A DNA stretch of 64,000 nucleotides from Vibrio albus (GCF_003144035.1 NZ_QFWT01000007.1:1-64000); one strand, 5' to 3'. Positions 48,576 to 57,526 are shown, counted from the first letter of the stretch. The notes: generated by a model from the letters alone, not told the origin. Numbers and translations: made by a program.

Positions 48576-49806
48576 ATTGTCTGTATTAGTTGCGGCCCTC
48601 ATTTCAAGTTCTGTTTTTGCTAGTAACAGTCCTCTAACTAGCGAGGATATGGCTATCATCGAGCAAGGAAGAGAGTTGGCAGAGAAGGCTCGCCAAATGG
48701 AAGAGCTTCCTGTTTGGGCGAAGAATAAAAATCTAGATCAATCTCAGGTAGAAGCACGTCAGTTTTTTCAGCAATTACAAGAATCTGACCCCACGCTGAA
48801 AGCAATGGCAGAAAGACAGGCCGAAAAAAGTGTCTACACAGGGCACTCCACTCTTATTTTTGCATCTTACTCATTGGGAAAAGAAGGGCTGAAAGACGTC
48901 CTTGATACGGCATCAGGTGAAGATGATGTGGTAGTGGTTTTCCGTGGAATTCCGGATGGTATGAGCATTGGTGATGGCATCAAAGCTGTTCAAAAATTAG
49001 CAGAGCAAATGGACCCAGTGCCTAATGTCGTTATCAACTCTGTTTTGTTCCAAAAACATAATGTCACGTCAGTACCAACAATAGTCGTGCTTGAAGAAGA
49101 AACTAAGCCTGGACACGATCCCAAAGAACTCGCAAAAGTTACAGGTTTATCGACGCTGGAGTGGATAAGAAAAGAGGTGGATGCTGGTGAGTCTGGCGAC
49201 TTCGGAGTTCGAGGTCCAGCAGTTGAAATTGCGGAGCAAGACTTTATCGAGAGAGCTAAAGCTCAACTAGCGGGTATTGACTGGGAAGAAAAGAAAGATC
49301 AGGCAGTAAAGCGGTTTTGGCATAACCAGCAGTTCAACGAAAGACCACGGGCACCACGATATAGAGAGCGATTGCTTGACCCAAGCATATACCTATCGAA
49401 GGACATAAGTACCGCTGAGGGAGTTGTGTTTGCTCGTAAAGGTGAGGTTATAAATCCACTTTGCGCTCACGGCGAAGAGTGTAAGCCGGGAACTCGTCAG
49501 TTTACTCAGGCCGTTATCATTTTCGACCCTTTAGATAAAAAGCAAATGGAACTGTTGACTGAACTTGTCCCTAAAGTGCAGCAAGAACGTGGGGTTCAAA
49601 GAGTCACATATATTGCTACTCAGTTTGAGCGCGATAGTGGTTGGGATTCATATAAACATGTTACGGACACAGTTGACGCTCCTGTTTATCTGCTTACGCC
49701 GGATGTAGTTAATCGCTTCCAAGTCGAGTACACGCCAACAGTAATTACAGCTCAAGGGAATAACTTTTTGGTAAGGGAATTTGATGTTAAGGAGGCTGTG
49801 GAATGA
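48538..49806 (+). CDS. traW: TraW/TrbC fusion protein
   Basis: 422 residues, signal peptide ending 'VFA'. N-terminal TraW-like segment, a TrbC-type thioredoxin-like domain (about 100-190, 'TLIFASYSLGKEGLKDVLD...VVVVFRGIPDGMS') and a second similar domain (about 300-415, 'QAVIIFDPLDKKQMELLTELV...APVYLLTPDVVNRF'). Two TrbC/TraW-type modules in one periplasmic protein is the SXT-type layout. It overlaps the EAL gene by 4 bases. Confidence 0.85.
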   Translation: MSKSLAAHIRFSKLSVLVAALISSSVFASNSPLTSEDMAIIEQGRELAEKARQMEELPVWAKNKNLDQSQVEARQFFQQLQESDPTLKAMAERQAEKSVYTGHSTLIFASYSLGKEGLKDVLDTASGEDDVVVVFRGIPDGMSIGDGIKAVQKLAEQMDPVPNVVINSVLFQKHNVTSVPTIVVLEEETKPGHDPKELAKVTGLSTLEWIRKEVDAGESGDFGVRGPAVEIAEQDFIERAKAQLAGIDWEEKKDQAVKRFWHNQQFNERPRAPRYRERLLDPSIYLSKDISTAEGVVFARKGEVINPLCAHGEECKPGTRQFTQAVIIFDPLDKKQMELLTELVPKVQQERGVQRVTYIATQFERDSGWDSYKHVTDTVDAPVYLLTPDVVNRFQVEYTPTVITAQGNNFLVREFDVKEAVE

Positions 49807-50507
49807 ACCTGATCCCTGCATTTCAGACGATTACCTCAAATGGTAGCAATACTGTTGGAGCAGAAGTACTTTCTAGATGGCACCATCAAGGTCAAGTCTA
49901 TGGTCCAGCAGACCACAAAACACCGATTAATTGGGGTATGGTGGATTTAGAGATAATGAAATCTCTGATTCCCCTTGTCCCTGTTATCGAAAGGCTTTAC
50001 CCCAGTATTTTTATTAACGTATCGCCACAGACATTGAGCTTTTCAGACATGCGAATGAAGTGGTTCAAATTGTTGAAAGAGCTTACAGATAAAGCCCCAT
50101 TCCAAGTAGTTATAGAAATCACGGAAAAGGTAACACCAGAACAGTTGGATAACGCATGGTCCTTACTTAGTCAGTTCAATGTTGCTTTAGCTATGGATGA
50201 CTTTGGAGAAGATCACTCATCAGTTAGTCGCCTAACATCTTACTCTTGGCAATTTTGCAAAGTTGAAATAGGACAATTGAAGGGTTTGGCAGGTAACGCG
50301 GCGGTTCAGTATTGTCGTCTTAACAACATAACACCGATTGCAGAACGAGTTGAAAGTGTAGCTCAATCAGAAGTGGCAAAACTTCTTGGATTAGAGTGGC
50401 AGCAAGGTTTTTTGCATGGCAAACCCGTCACGTTCGACCTTGAAGTGAACTCATTAATAAAACAAGCACAAGTATCTGAGCCAGTTAGAGTTGGAGTTAT
50501 GTCGTGA
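49803..50507 (+). CDS. EAL-domain protein embedded in the transfer operon
   Basis: 234 residues forming a nearly minimal EAL domain. Residues used by active c-di-GMP phosphodiesterases appear kept: Glu in 'AEVLSRW', Asn in 'FINVSPQTL', Glu in 'VIEITE', the Asp pair in 'AMDDFGEDHSS', Lys in 'CKVEIGQLKG', Glu in 'AERVES' and Gln in 'QQGFLHGKP'. No signal or membrane segment, so cytoplasmic. It overlaps traW and traU by 4 bases on both sides, so it is translated with the pilus/channel genes. It may lower or sense c-di-GMP during mating (inference). Confidence 0.85.
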   Translation: MNLIPAFQTITSNGSNTVGAEVLSRWHHQGQVYGPADHKTPINWGMVDLEIMKSLIPLVPVIERLYPSIFINVSPQTLSFSDMRMKWFKLLKELTDKAPFQVVIEITEKVTPEQLDNAWSLLSQFNVALAMDDFGEDHSSVSRLTSYSWQFCKVEIGQLKGLAGNAAVQYCRLNNITPIAERVESVAQSEVAKLLGLEWQQGFLHGKPVTFDLEVNSLIKQAQVSEPVRVGVMS

Positions 50508-51511
50508 ATAAAATATTGAATTCAATTTTATTAGTGGCCCTATTTGCCTTGGCGGGGACTGCTAAAGCTGATCCAGGATGCCAGAATGCAGAAGTCATTG
50601 GCCCTAAACTTTTTACTGATATCTGTTGGTCATGCATATTTCCGATTCGAGTGGCAGGGGCAACAATGAGCGGAGGTGGTGGTTCTTATCCGTCTGATGC
50701 AGTTGGGAGCCCTTTGTGTGCTTGCCAAGATAACAATGGGATACCACGACCAGGTGTAACTACGTCAATGTGGGAACCTGCTCGTTTGGTTGAATTTCAA
50801 CGAGTTCCAGGGTGCTCTTCTGTGCTTAATGGAACTAGATTCCCCTTTGACAGAACGTTCCAAGGTCATCATGGAGAAGGAACGATGGACGGTGGTGATG
50901 GCTCATTTATGCATTATCACTTTTACGCCTTTCCTCTTATGACAATGTTGGAACTGTTCGTGAAGAAGACCTGCAATGCTGATGGTTACTCTGATTTAGA
51001 TATTATGTACCTGTCCGAGTTAGACCCTACTTGGAACTCTGATGAACTTGCATTTTTTACTAATCCCGAAGCTGCTGCTGTCGCTAATCCTATAGCAGCG
51101 GCAGCATGTACAGCTGACGCTGCGGCTGCGAGTATTGGTAAGCCTCTCAAGCAGTTGTTTTGGTGTGCAGGTAGTTGGGGGTCAATTTACCCTTTAAGTG
51201 GAAACCAAAATGGTGGAAAAGGGGTGATCAAAGACAGTAGTCTACTTGCAACCCGTGTTCTAACAGCTTTGCATCGTCGAGGTTTGTCATGGAAGACGAT
51301 GGGTTCTGATGCAATGTGTAATGGTGTCATAAGCCCAACATTACCCAAAACACAATACAAATTTACCTTATTGCATCCAGTCGCAGAAACAAATTCTTCA
51401 CATGTTATCGGAGAGTCAACGTTAACGTGGGGGATAGGGAAAACAATTCCAGCAATAGGTCAAGATCCTATTTACACGATATGGCGCTGGAATGATTGTT
51501 GTAATAACTAA
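50504..51511 (+). CDS. traU: Mating-pair formation protein TraU
   Basis: 335 residues, signal peptide ending 'AKA', Cys-rich mature protein ('TDICWSCIFPIRVAG', 'CACQDNNGIPRPG', 'WEPARLVEFQRVPGCSS'), which are TraU family signatures. Periplasmic; disulfides probably need DsbC. A terminator follows. Confidence 0.92.
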   Translation: MNKILNSILLVALFALAGTAKADPGCQNAEVIGPKLFTDICWSCIFPIRVAGATMSGGGGSYPSDAVGSPLCACQDNNGIPRPGVTTSMWEPARLVEFQRVPGCSSVLNGTRFPFDRTFQGHHGEGTMDGGDGSFMHYHFYAFPLMTMLELFVKKTCNADGYSDLDIMYLSELDPTWNSDELAFFTNPEAAAVANPIAAAACTADAAAASIGKPLKQLFWCAGSWGSIYPLSGNQNGGKGVIKDSSLLATRVLTALHRRGLSWKTMGSDAMCNGVISPTLPKTQYKFTLLHPVAETNSSHVIGESTLTWGIGKTIPAIGQDPIYTIWRWNDCCNN

Positions 51512-51537
51512 AGCTCAACAAAGAAATCACTAATAAC

Positions 51538-51561
51538 TAGCCCCGTTTTGGGGCTTTTTCT
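51538..51561 (+). terminator. Rho-independent terminator after traU
   Basis: AGCCCC-GTTTT-GGGGCT stem followed by TTTTC. Confidence 0.82.
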
Positions 51562-51603
51562 TTATATGGAGGACATGAGCAGCGTAGGTAAACGACCCCA
51601 GTG

Positions 51604-51620
51604 TTGTCCAAAATGGACAG
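51604..51620 (+). promoter_or_regulatory. Candidate activator dyad before traN
   Basis: TTGTCCAAAATGGACAG, a near-perfect inverted repeat, 87 bases before traN; followed by TTCCACAG as in the copy at 38895 (TTACACAG). Confidence 0.58.
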
Positions 51621-51706
51621 TTCCACAGTCTAAAGAAACTCGGTCGGGCGACTATCATGGCGATATATGTTGAGGGGTAATAAGAACGGGTTACAGGAAT
51701 AAAGTA

Positions 51707-54487
51707 ATGAGAAATTATACAAGGTTGATGAGGGCTGTCGCTTCTCTGCTAATAGTGACAACCCCTTTCTTGCCGATACATGCCTATGCTAACGGCAATA
51801 GCGCTAGTGAGGCAGGACGAGAAGCGCAAGTTTTAGCAAATGATTTAGTGTCTTCGTTCAAGTCCGCTCCAGGAGGAGTTAACAACGGAAATATTAGTTT
51901 TCCAACACTTGAAAATGGTCAATTTCAAAATGGTGGTGGAACTATAAATGTAAATGATTTATTTCCGGGTACAAGCAGCTCCAATAGTGACCCTTCAAGT
52001 TATTACTTCCCAGATGGAAACCCGAACTTAGGTGAACTAGAAGGTGTCTATAATGACAACAATGGTATGGATTCTATTGGTGGTAATGCAAAAAGCTCTC
52101 TATGGAGTGATGCTAATAGTGGGAGCCCCACCATATCAGGAGCAGCCTACAAAGTTCTCTTGGATGCAACAAACCAATCAAAGCCTGATTTCAGCAATGA
52201 CCCCTTGATGAACCTTAGTAAGAAAACCTATGAAGACATTGATGTGATATCAGAAGGTTTTGGTGATTGTTCTGCTGAAACAATCATTAACAACAATACA
52301 ATTGCAACGCATATACCAGATTATAGAACTTGTGAAAGGGTAACGGATAAAAGTGCCGATTGTGAAGTGTTGCATGAGTATGACGCTGAAATCATAAAAT
52401 ACCATGATGGCCCATTTAACATTAAGCCGTGTGGGGATGATTGTATTGAACTTTGGATCGGTAAAGTTGGCGATAACTACTGGTCAGGCTGGTGTACAAT
52501 CTATGAGCAGGCAACACAGGTTAGAGTTGATAATCCTGATGCAATCATTTCAGCGACACTAGAATATGCTAAGTGGGATGACTATATGCAAGTATTAGTA
52601 GGTCCTCCTGGCAGTGAAAACAAAGTATGGCAAGGTCCGAATAGTAACTTCCCCCCAGAAACTCCCGGTGCATGTGAGCTAAGTACAAGTTGGCAAACTA
52701 ACCCCAACACTGATGTGACGTCTCACTTTAAAAACACAAAACCAGGCGATGTGGTTAGTTTTAAAATCAGAGTTTCTGTTGCTGGTAATGGTGAAGGTTT
52801 TGGTCGGATAAAAATTAAGTACGATCGTTCAAAAGCAGTATTCAAAGACACATGGACCCCGCAGAGTTGTCTCGATGCAGCTGTAGGTATCCGAGATGGT
52901 TTTGCTTCTGGTCAATTCTCTTGTATTGAGCAACCATCTGATGTAAATGCGTCTGGTTGTGTAGTAAAAAATGGATTTAAAGTTTGCGAGGACATGTTGA
53001 GTGAGCCTCCTTTGCCTGGGATACCTAAGTTATGCACAAAAGTCAGAGTAAAAGCTGACTATGACTTCTACAAGGGGCAAATGGAGTGTTGGACTGACCC
53101 ACAAGGAGAAATACAGTGCCCAAATAATCAAGGTGGCAACCTTGATTCATGTAAGGTTCTGGAAGATAACCCGCAGTGCGGTTTTGTTAGTTCTAAGTGT
53201 GTGGAAGGTGCTCAGGGAAGTTCAGGAACATGTTATGTGCAAGAAGATACCTTTGATTGCGGGACGGATGTTGATGTACCTACTTTAGACAAAGAAACAA
53301 ACTTTACATGTGGTGGGCCAATAAAATGCATGGGTGACGAGTGCTTAGACGTTAATAAGACACAAAGTACCGACTTTGCCAGAGCTGCCGCACTGCTGAA
53401 TGCTGCTCAGTTTATGACACAAGATATGGCGTGTACTGGTACTGATGGTAACGATAACCCAACAGGTACAGAAAACGTTATTTGTAAGGCTTTTGGTGGC
53501 GATCCAGGTGAATGTAAAAAAGCTGTTGGGGGGGCTCAGGATTGTTGTGAGAAACCAAGCGGCCTATCTATGGGAGACTATCTGACTCTTATGATGTCAG
53601 TTCCTAAACTGGATGGTGCCATTATGTCACTGGATAACGGCAGTGCAATTAAAGGTGCTTATCAAGCCATCCGTGATCCAGCCATTAGTGGTTGGACCGA
53701 AATCACCAAGCCGTTCACTTCATATATTGAGAACATTACAGGTGCGATTGACAACTTTACTAAACCAATCACTGACTTGGCAAAAGAGGCAATTCAGGCT
53801 CTCAAAGATGAAATCACCAAAATAACCAGTAAAGCTCTAGGGAATGCATCTGCATCAGGAAGCGCTGGTGTACCAGCTGGCGCATCGGAAGGTATGATGG
53901 AGCAAATGGTAGGACAACAGGCAGCGAGTGTACTAAGTGGTATTATGGCCGCGTATACCGCTTATGTTGTGGCTATGATGATCATTCAAATAGTTTGGAA
54001 GTGTGAAGAAGAAGAGTTTGAATTGAATGCAAAAAGAGCATTGAATAGCTGCACTAAGGTTGGTTCATATTGCAAATCAAAAGTGCTGGGAGCATGTATC
54101 GAAAAACGCGAAGCATACTGCTGTTTTAGCTCTCCACTATCACGAATTATTCAGGAGCAAGTAAGACCTCAGTTAGGAATGAACTTCGGCCCTGCAAAAG
54201 CTCCTCAGTGCGATGGTATTCCACTGGATCGTTTATCTGAGATTGACTGGACACAGGTAAATCTGGATGAATGGTTAGCTTTGCTGAGAGTTAATGGTCA
54301 CTTTGACGATCCTGCTGGTATGACTTTAGACCGCCTTACTGGATCTGGTAGTGCGTTTAATGTTGATGGAACTCGACTTAATGCTCAAGAGCGAGCTGAG
54401 GAGAGATTGAAGGGGTCTGATCTCGATAAAACAAGAAAAGATGCGGGAGACTCCATCCTTCCAGATACAGGTGCTCCAGGTTATTAA
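51707..54487 (+). CDS. traN: Mating-pair stabilisation outer-membrane protein TraN
   Basis: 926 residues, signal peptide ending 'AYA', very Cys-rich middle ('CNADGY'-like clusters; 'CGGPIKCMGDECLD', 'DCCEKPSGLSMGDYL') and C-terminal 'KALNSCTKVGSYCKSKVLGACIEKREAYCCFSSPLSRII', all TraN signatures. It is the recipient-contact adhesin; the variable 150-400 region ('DDCIELWIGKVGDNYWSGWC') may set partner specificity. It is a monocistronic unit. Confidence 0.93.
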   Translation: MRNYTRLMRAVASLLIVTTPFLPIHAYANGNSASEAGREAQVLANDLVSSFKSAPGGVNNGNISFPTLENGQFQNGGGTINVNDLFPGTSSSNSDPSSYYFPDGNPNLGELEGVYNDNNGMDSIGGNAKSSLWSDANSGSPTISGAAYKVLLDATNQSKPDFSNDPLMNLSKKTYEDIDVISEGFGDCSAETIINNNTIATHIPDYRTCERVTDKSADCEVLHEYDAEIIKYHDGPFNIKPCGDDCIELWIGKVGDNYWSGWCTIYEQATQVRVDNPDAIISATLEYAKWDDYMQVLVGPPGSENKVWQGPNSNFPPETPGACELSTSWQTNPNTDVTSHFKNTKPGDVVSFKIRVSVAGNGEGFGRIKIKYDRSKAVFKDTWTPQSCLDAAVGIRDGFASGQFSCIEQPSDVNASGCVVKNGFKVCEDMLSEPPLPGIPKLCTKVRVKADYDFYKGQMECWTDPQGEIQCPNNQGGNLDSCKVLEDNPQCGFVSSKCVEGAQGSSGTCYVQEDTFDCGTDVDVPTLDKETNFTCGGPIKCMGDECLDVNKTQSTDFARAAALLNAAQFMTQDMACTGTDGNDNPTGTENVICKAFGGDPGECKKAVGGAQDCCEKPSGLSMGDYLTLMMSVPKLDGAIMSLDNGSAIKGAYQAIRDPAISGWTEITKPFTSYIENITGAIDNFTKPITDLAKEAIQALKDEITKITSKALGNASASGSAGVPAGASEGMMEQMVGQQAASVLSGIMAAYTAYVVAMMIIQIVWKCEEEEFELNAKRALNSCTKVGSYCKSKVLGACIEKREAYCCFSSPLSRIIQEQVRPQLGMNFGPAKAPQCDGIPLDRLSEIDWTQVNLDEWLALLRVNGHFDDPAGMTLDRLTGSGSAFNVDGTRLNAQERAEERLKGSDLDKTRKDAGDSILPDTGAPGY

Positions 54488-54510
54488 AAAGACCAGTTGT
54501 ATACACATTA

Positions 54511-54539
54511 AAGGCGCTCCCATTTTGAGCGCCTTTTTT
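54511..54539 (+). terminator. Rho-independent terminator after traN
   Basis: AAGGCGCTC-CCATTTT-GAGCGCCTT stem with T run. Confidence 0.85.
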
Positions 54540-54714
54540 CTTGTTTGAAATATTCGCTGAACCTGTTAGATTAAATCCATGAGGTTTGAGCGTTTCCCTC
54601 GGCATCCACCAGTGCCAAAACGTGATACCGCAAACCAGTTAACCTGAAACTAATGGCTGTGTTTGCGCGAGGTGGACGTAGCAAAAATTTTAAGCCAAGT
54701 GAAGGGATTAACTT

Positions 54715-56043
54715 ATGGATACTCCATACCCAATTTATCCGTCTCAAACGGATGCATTCAAAAATATCGCCAAGTCATTTGCATCTCTTATAGCAAAAGA
54801 GTCCAAAACCAAAGTTCTGAGCGCATTCAAACGTAATGACTGGCTGGCTCAGTCTTTAGGCTATAAAGGACACGCAGATTTACTTCAATCGACTCAGTTT
54901 CGAAAGCAGGCCGACCAAGGCGAACCTTTAAGGTGCTTTCTTCACGAGAGCATTCGAACTGCGATCAGTCAAACATTCTCGTCAAAGATGCCAGATATAC
55001 CTCCTCAAATTATTGAAAGGGCAAGTTTAGAAATGAAAGACGCCGAAGTGGTTTTGTCTAATACTCACCCAGAAGCAAAATTGCCTATGATGCTTGATGA
55101 AGGGAGTAAGTATTTTTCTGGGTCATTCGAGAAAATACGAGATGAAATAAACGCTGCGGCAACGCGAAAAAATTATGTGCCTGTTCTAAAGCTCGATTTT
55201 TCAGAATCACCATTCAATGTATACGCAGTACTTATGGAACATTCTGCCCTAAAAGCATTTAAGGTAGATCCTAATCGCCGCGATGTAGAATTGATTTATC
55301 TCAAGCCCAAAGGTGATACATCTAGTAGTAATTGGAAAATTAGAGCTTCACTAGATGTTTGGGGAGCGGAAACGATCCCTGCTGACGTGCTAAATGACTG
55401 GTGTGTTTTCCGTGACTGGTTATTGCAATTCAATCTCGTTGGCCGTACTCATATCTCTGAGAGATTGAAAGATCATAGATTTATTACTTTCCACACGCAG
55501 AGTCATCCTGAATACACACTTGAAAAGTTGTACGGAGATCTGAACAGTGAAGAAGATAAAAATCTGTTGTACGCATTGTTAAACCCTAACAAACGATTGA
55601 TGAATGATGAATCGTCACGAATTGATAGTCGTGGTAATGGCTTCAACAGTACATTGAAATACTCATCGGAAATTTTAAAGATGATTTCGGGAGAAAAGGG
55701 TAGCAACAACCAGCGAGGCTGGACAATTGATGGTGTGTTTGAAAATGAAGCGATAGAACACTATGAGCCCATTCAATCAGGTTATGCTTTCCGATTAAAA
55801 GGTATGTCCACGGTAGTTACAGTGACATTGACGCCGAACGCAGAGACTGGCTGGGTCGATTACAAGCTGAGTCACTACATTAAAACTCCAGAACAAATGA
55901 GCAAATATGTTCCAAGTAGACAATCGGGTGACTATCTTGAGTATGCCTTGCAACGTGGAGTAACAACGATTACCGATTTTTATAAAATCGCAGTACGCAA
56001 TGGTCACATTCCAGATGACTCGTGGCTAATAGCGAATAGTTAA
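54715..56043 (+). CDS. Hypothetical 442-residue protein
   Basis: Soluble protein without signal peptide or membrane spans; no domain recognised. The N-terminus ('KNIAKSFASLIAKESKTKVLSAFKRNDWLAQSLGYKGHADLLQ') resembles the short helical segment at the start of some phage/plasmid proteins that bind nucleic acid, but this is weak. It stands alone between traN and the AcaB-like gene, with 227 bases of leader that contain no clear dyad. AAGGGATTAACTT precedes the ATG. Confidence 0.65.
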   Translation: MDTPYPIYPSQTDAFKNIAKSFASLIAKESKTKVLSAFKRNDWLAQSLGYKGHADLLQSTQFRKQADQGEPLRCFLHESIRTAISQTFSSKMPDIPPQIIERASLEMKDAEVVLSNTHPEAKLPMMLDEGSKYFSGSFEKIRDEINAAATRKNYVPVLKLDFSESPFNVYAVLMEHSALKAFKVDPNRRDVELIYLKPKGDTSSSNWKIRASLDVWGAETIPADVLNDWCVFRDWLLQFNLVGRTHISERLKDHRFITFHTQSHPEYTLEKLYGDLNSEEDKNLLYALLNPNKRLMNDESSRIDSRGNGFNSTLKYSSEILKMISGEKGSNNQRGWTIDGVFENEAIEHYEPIQSGYAFRLKGMSTVVTVTLTPNAETGWVDYKLSHYIKTPEQMSKYVPSRQSGDYLEYALQRGVTTITDFYKIAVRNGHIPDDSWLIANS

Positions 56044-56064
56044 AGTTAATGATGACATTTTTGA

Positions 56065-56080
56065 CTTTCACATGTGAAAG
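56065..56080. repeat. 16-bp palindrome CTTTCACATGTGAAAG, copy 3
   Basis: Third identical copy, with A/T flanks giving 18 bp, lying between the stop codons of two convergent genes. Because no promoter is expected here, a partition or structural role is more attractive than simple repression. Confidence 0.7.
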
Positions 56081-56090
56081 TGAGAAACAC

Positions 56091-56118
56091 AAAAAAGCCC
56101 TTCTGTTGTAGAAGGGCT
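56091..56118 (-). terminator. Terminator of the AcaB-like gene
   Basis: On the minus strand AGCCCTTCT-ACAAC-AGAAGGGCT followed by six T residues, 26 bases past the stop codon. Confidence 0.82.
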
Positions 56119-56143
56119 CTCAATAGATAACCGACATAAAGCG

Positions 56144-56818
56144 TTAAGCTGCCTTTTCATCTTCCCCAGATTCAGCATTGTCGGCTTCGGATGCAATTTC
56201 TTCATCAGTAGTTTCTTGAGTTGGAGCAGCTGCTTCAACTTCATCTTTCTTGCCTTTGGAGTGCGCTGAGATGCGAGCTCTCTTCTCAATACCAATAATT
56301 CGGCCAGCAAGTTTGATTAAGCGTTGTTGCCATTGATAAGTGGCGTCTTTGCGCTGTTTGCTTGTGAGGATACTATTTAGCCATAGAGTATCGACTAACA
56401 ACATCAAGTTATCTAACTTGCGCACTAGGTGAGCAAATTGAGCTACTTGTGGTGAGTTGATCTCGATATCGTACTGGTTTGGGCTTGTATATTCTGGAGC
56501 GCCTTCAATTCCGTTGTCTTCCATCAGCTTTTGTAGCTGATTAGTGGCGGTATCAAGATCAACGGATACTTTCTCGATGTGCTCCTGGATGATGCTTTCT
56601 ACTTGGTCAATTTCATCTTGTTCACCAATGATTCGCAAAATAACATCAATCGAAAACAGTGAATCGGAAACGCGCTGAAAGCTGCGTTCGACTACACGTT
56701 GAGCTTGCAGACTGTTCACTTTCAGCACTCGTTTGAATACAGGGCGAGAAAGGTCCGCATTGTTGCGCTCTTTTTTGGTTGGTTGTTGTTCCAAAGAGGT
56801 TTCTGCTAAGTCTGTCAT
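56144..56818 (-). CDS. DUF1845/AcaB-like regulator
   Basis: 224 residues from ATG 56818 with AAGGAG upstream; a start five codons earlier is less well placed. 'ADLSRPVFKRVLKVNSLQAQRVVERSF' and 'DNLMLLVDTLWLNSILTSKQRKDATYQWQQRL' fit the DUF1845 family, which I recall includes AcaB, an IncC activator of the acaCD master operon (tentative). The C-terminal tail is acidic. It is divergent from the small-gene operon, with an activator-type dyad between them at 56901. Confidence 0.65.
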   Translation of the reverse strand: MTDLAETSLEQQPTKKERNNADLSRPVFKRVLKVNSLQAQRVVERSFQRVSDSLFSIDVILRIIGEQDEIDQVESIIQEHIEKVSVDLDTATNQLQKLMEDNGIEGAPEYTSPNQYDIEINSPQVAQFAHLVRKLDNLMLLVDTLWLNSILTSKQRKDATYQWQQRLIKLAGRIIGIEKRARISAHSKGKKDEVEAAAPTQETTDEEIASEADNAESGEDEKAA

Positions 56819-56900
56819 TTCTTTCTCCTTCAATTGAATACAGATACAGATAAACGCAGATACAGGATAAAAGGTCTATTGACGAATCCTTAGCTACAAA

Positions 56901-56957
56901 TGTGCCCAGAACGGGCAGATAGAACGATTTATTACATTTTACGAGAAGTGCTATAGT
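56901..56957 (+). promoter_or_regulatory. Promoter region of the small-gene operon with candidate dyad
   Basis: TGTGCCCAGAACGGGCAG (56901-56918) is a symmetric copy of the recurring dyad. A good -10 (TATAGT, 56952-56957) lies about 42 bases from its centre, further than at other copies, so the dyad could instead serve the divergent minus-strand gene. The first leader elements begin about 30 bases after this -10. Confidence 0.5.
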
Positions 56958-56989
56958 AAAGACTCTTTAGTCGCTCTGCGGCTTTATGT

Positions 56990-57021
56990 GAGATAGCTGG
57001 TCTCCACAAACAATCAGCATT
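56990..57021 (+). promoter_or_regulatory. Conserved hairpin element R, copy 1
   Basis: GAGATAGCTGGTCTC folds with a GAGA/TCTC stem and loop TAGCTGG; CAGC further on (57016-57019) can pair with GCTG of the loop. Copies 2 and 3 have GCGA/TCGC in the same stem, a compensatory change, with the same loop and CAGC. Confidence 0.55.
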
Positions 57022-57044
57022 AATCATATGCCGTATGGCATTTC

Positions 57045-57096
57045 AAAACCCAATCGGGGGAACAATACCCCGACCAAGGGTGTTGCTCCCCTTAGT
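57045..57096 (+). promoter_or_regulatory. Leader RNA family A, copy 1 (before 57115)
   Basis: Hairpin CGGGG/CCCCG (57055-57059 with 57068-57072); the G-rich 5' strand and loop (GGGGAACA) can alternatively or additionally pair with TGTT..TCCCC at 57081-57091. An outer ACCC/GGGT pair encloses the hairpin. A ribosome site AAGGAG follows. Confidence 0.6.
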
Positions 57097-57114
57097 TTTA
57101 TAAGGAGTAACACC

Positions 57115-57438
57115 ATGCACATCATCACTTTCGTTTTTGTTATCGTAGCTAGTCTTGGCGCATTGTACGTAGGAGCAATGGTATTTGCGAAAGCATTTAC
57201 TTTTCTTGCGTTGCAGTTCCAGAACTTAGGTTTGTTCTTTTGGAACAAAGCGAGTAACAAAGCGCGGTCTGTACAGGCCGTTATCAAAGAAAAAGCTGAA
57301 CAAAAAGCGAAAGCTGTTCAGACTGCTGTTGTTCCTGAGCCTGCTCAAGAACAACCGACTCCGGCTAAACCTGTCGATGAATATGCTTATCTAGAAATTC
57401 CAACGTATATCCGTAAAGGAAAAACGCTGGTTTGGTAA
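57115..57438 (+). CDS. Small membrane protein, 107 residues
   Basis: From ATG 57115 (TAAGGAG upstream). One or two N-terminal spans (about 3-40), then a basic helix and a Pro/Ala-rich C-terminal part ending 'YLEIPTYIRKGKTLVW'. No family recognised. First gene behind the leader array. Confidence 0.65.
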   Translation: MHIITFVFVIVASLGALYVGAMVFAKAFTFLALQFQNLGLFFWNKASNKARSVQAVIKEKAEQKAKAVQTAVVPEPAQEQPTPAKPVDEYAYLEIPTYIRKGKTLVW

Positions 57439-57478
57439 GTAGATCTTTAAGGGTATAGCTCAACCAAAAGACTTGACT

Positions 57479-57507
57479 GATGAGATGTACAACACGTACA
57501 TCTCATC
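57479..57507 (+). terminator. 12-bp stem-loop between the first two small genes
   Basis: GATGAGATGTAC-AACAC-GTACATCTCATC, perfect stem, followed by TTTCATCT. Weak T run; could be an attenuating terminator or an RNA processing site. Confidence 0.5.
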
Positions 57508-57526
57508 TTTCATCTCTAAAAATAAA

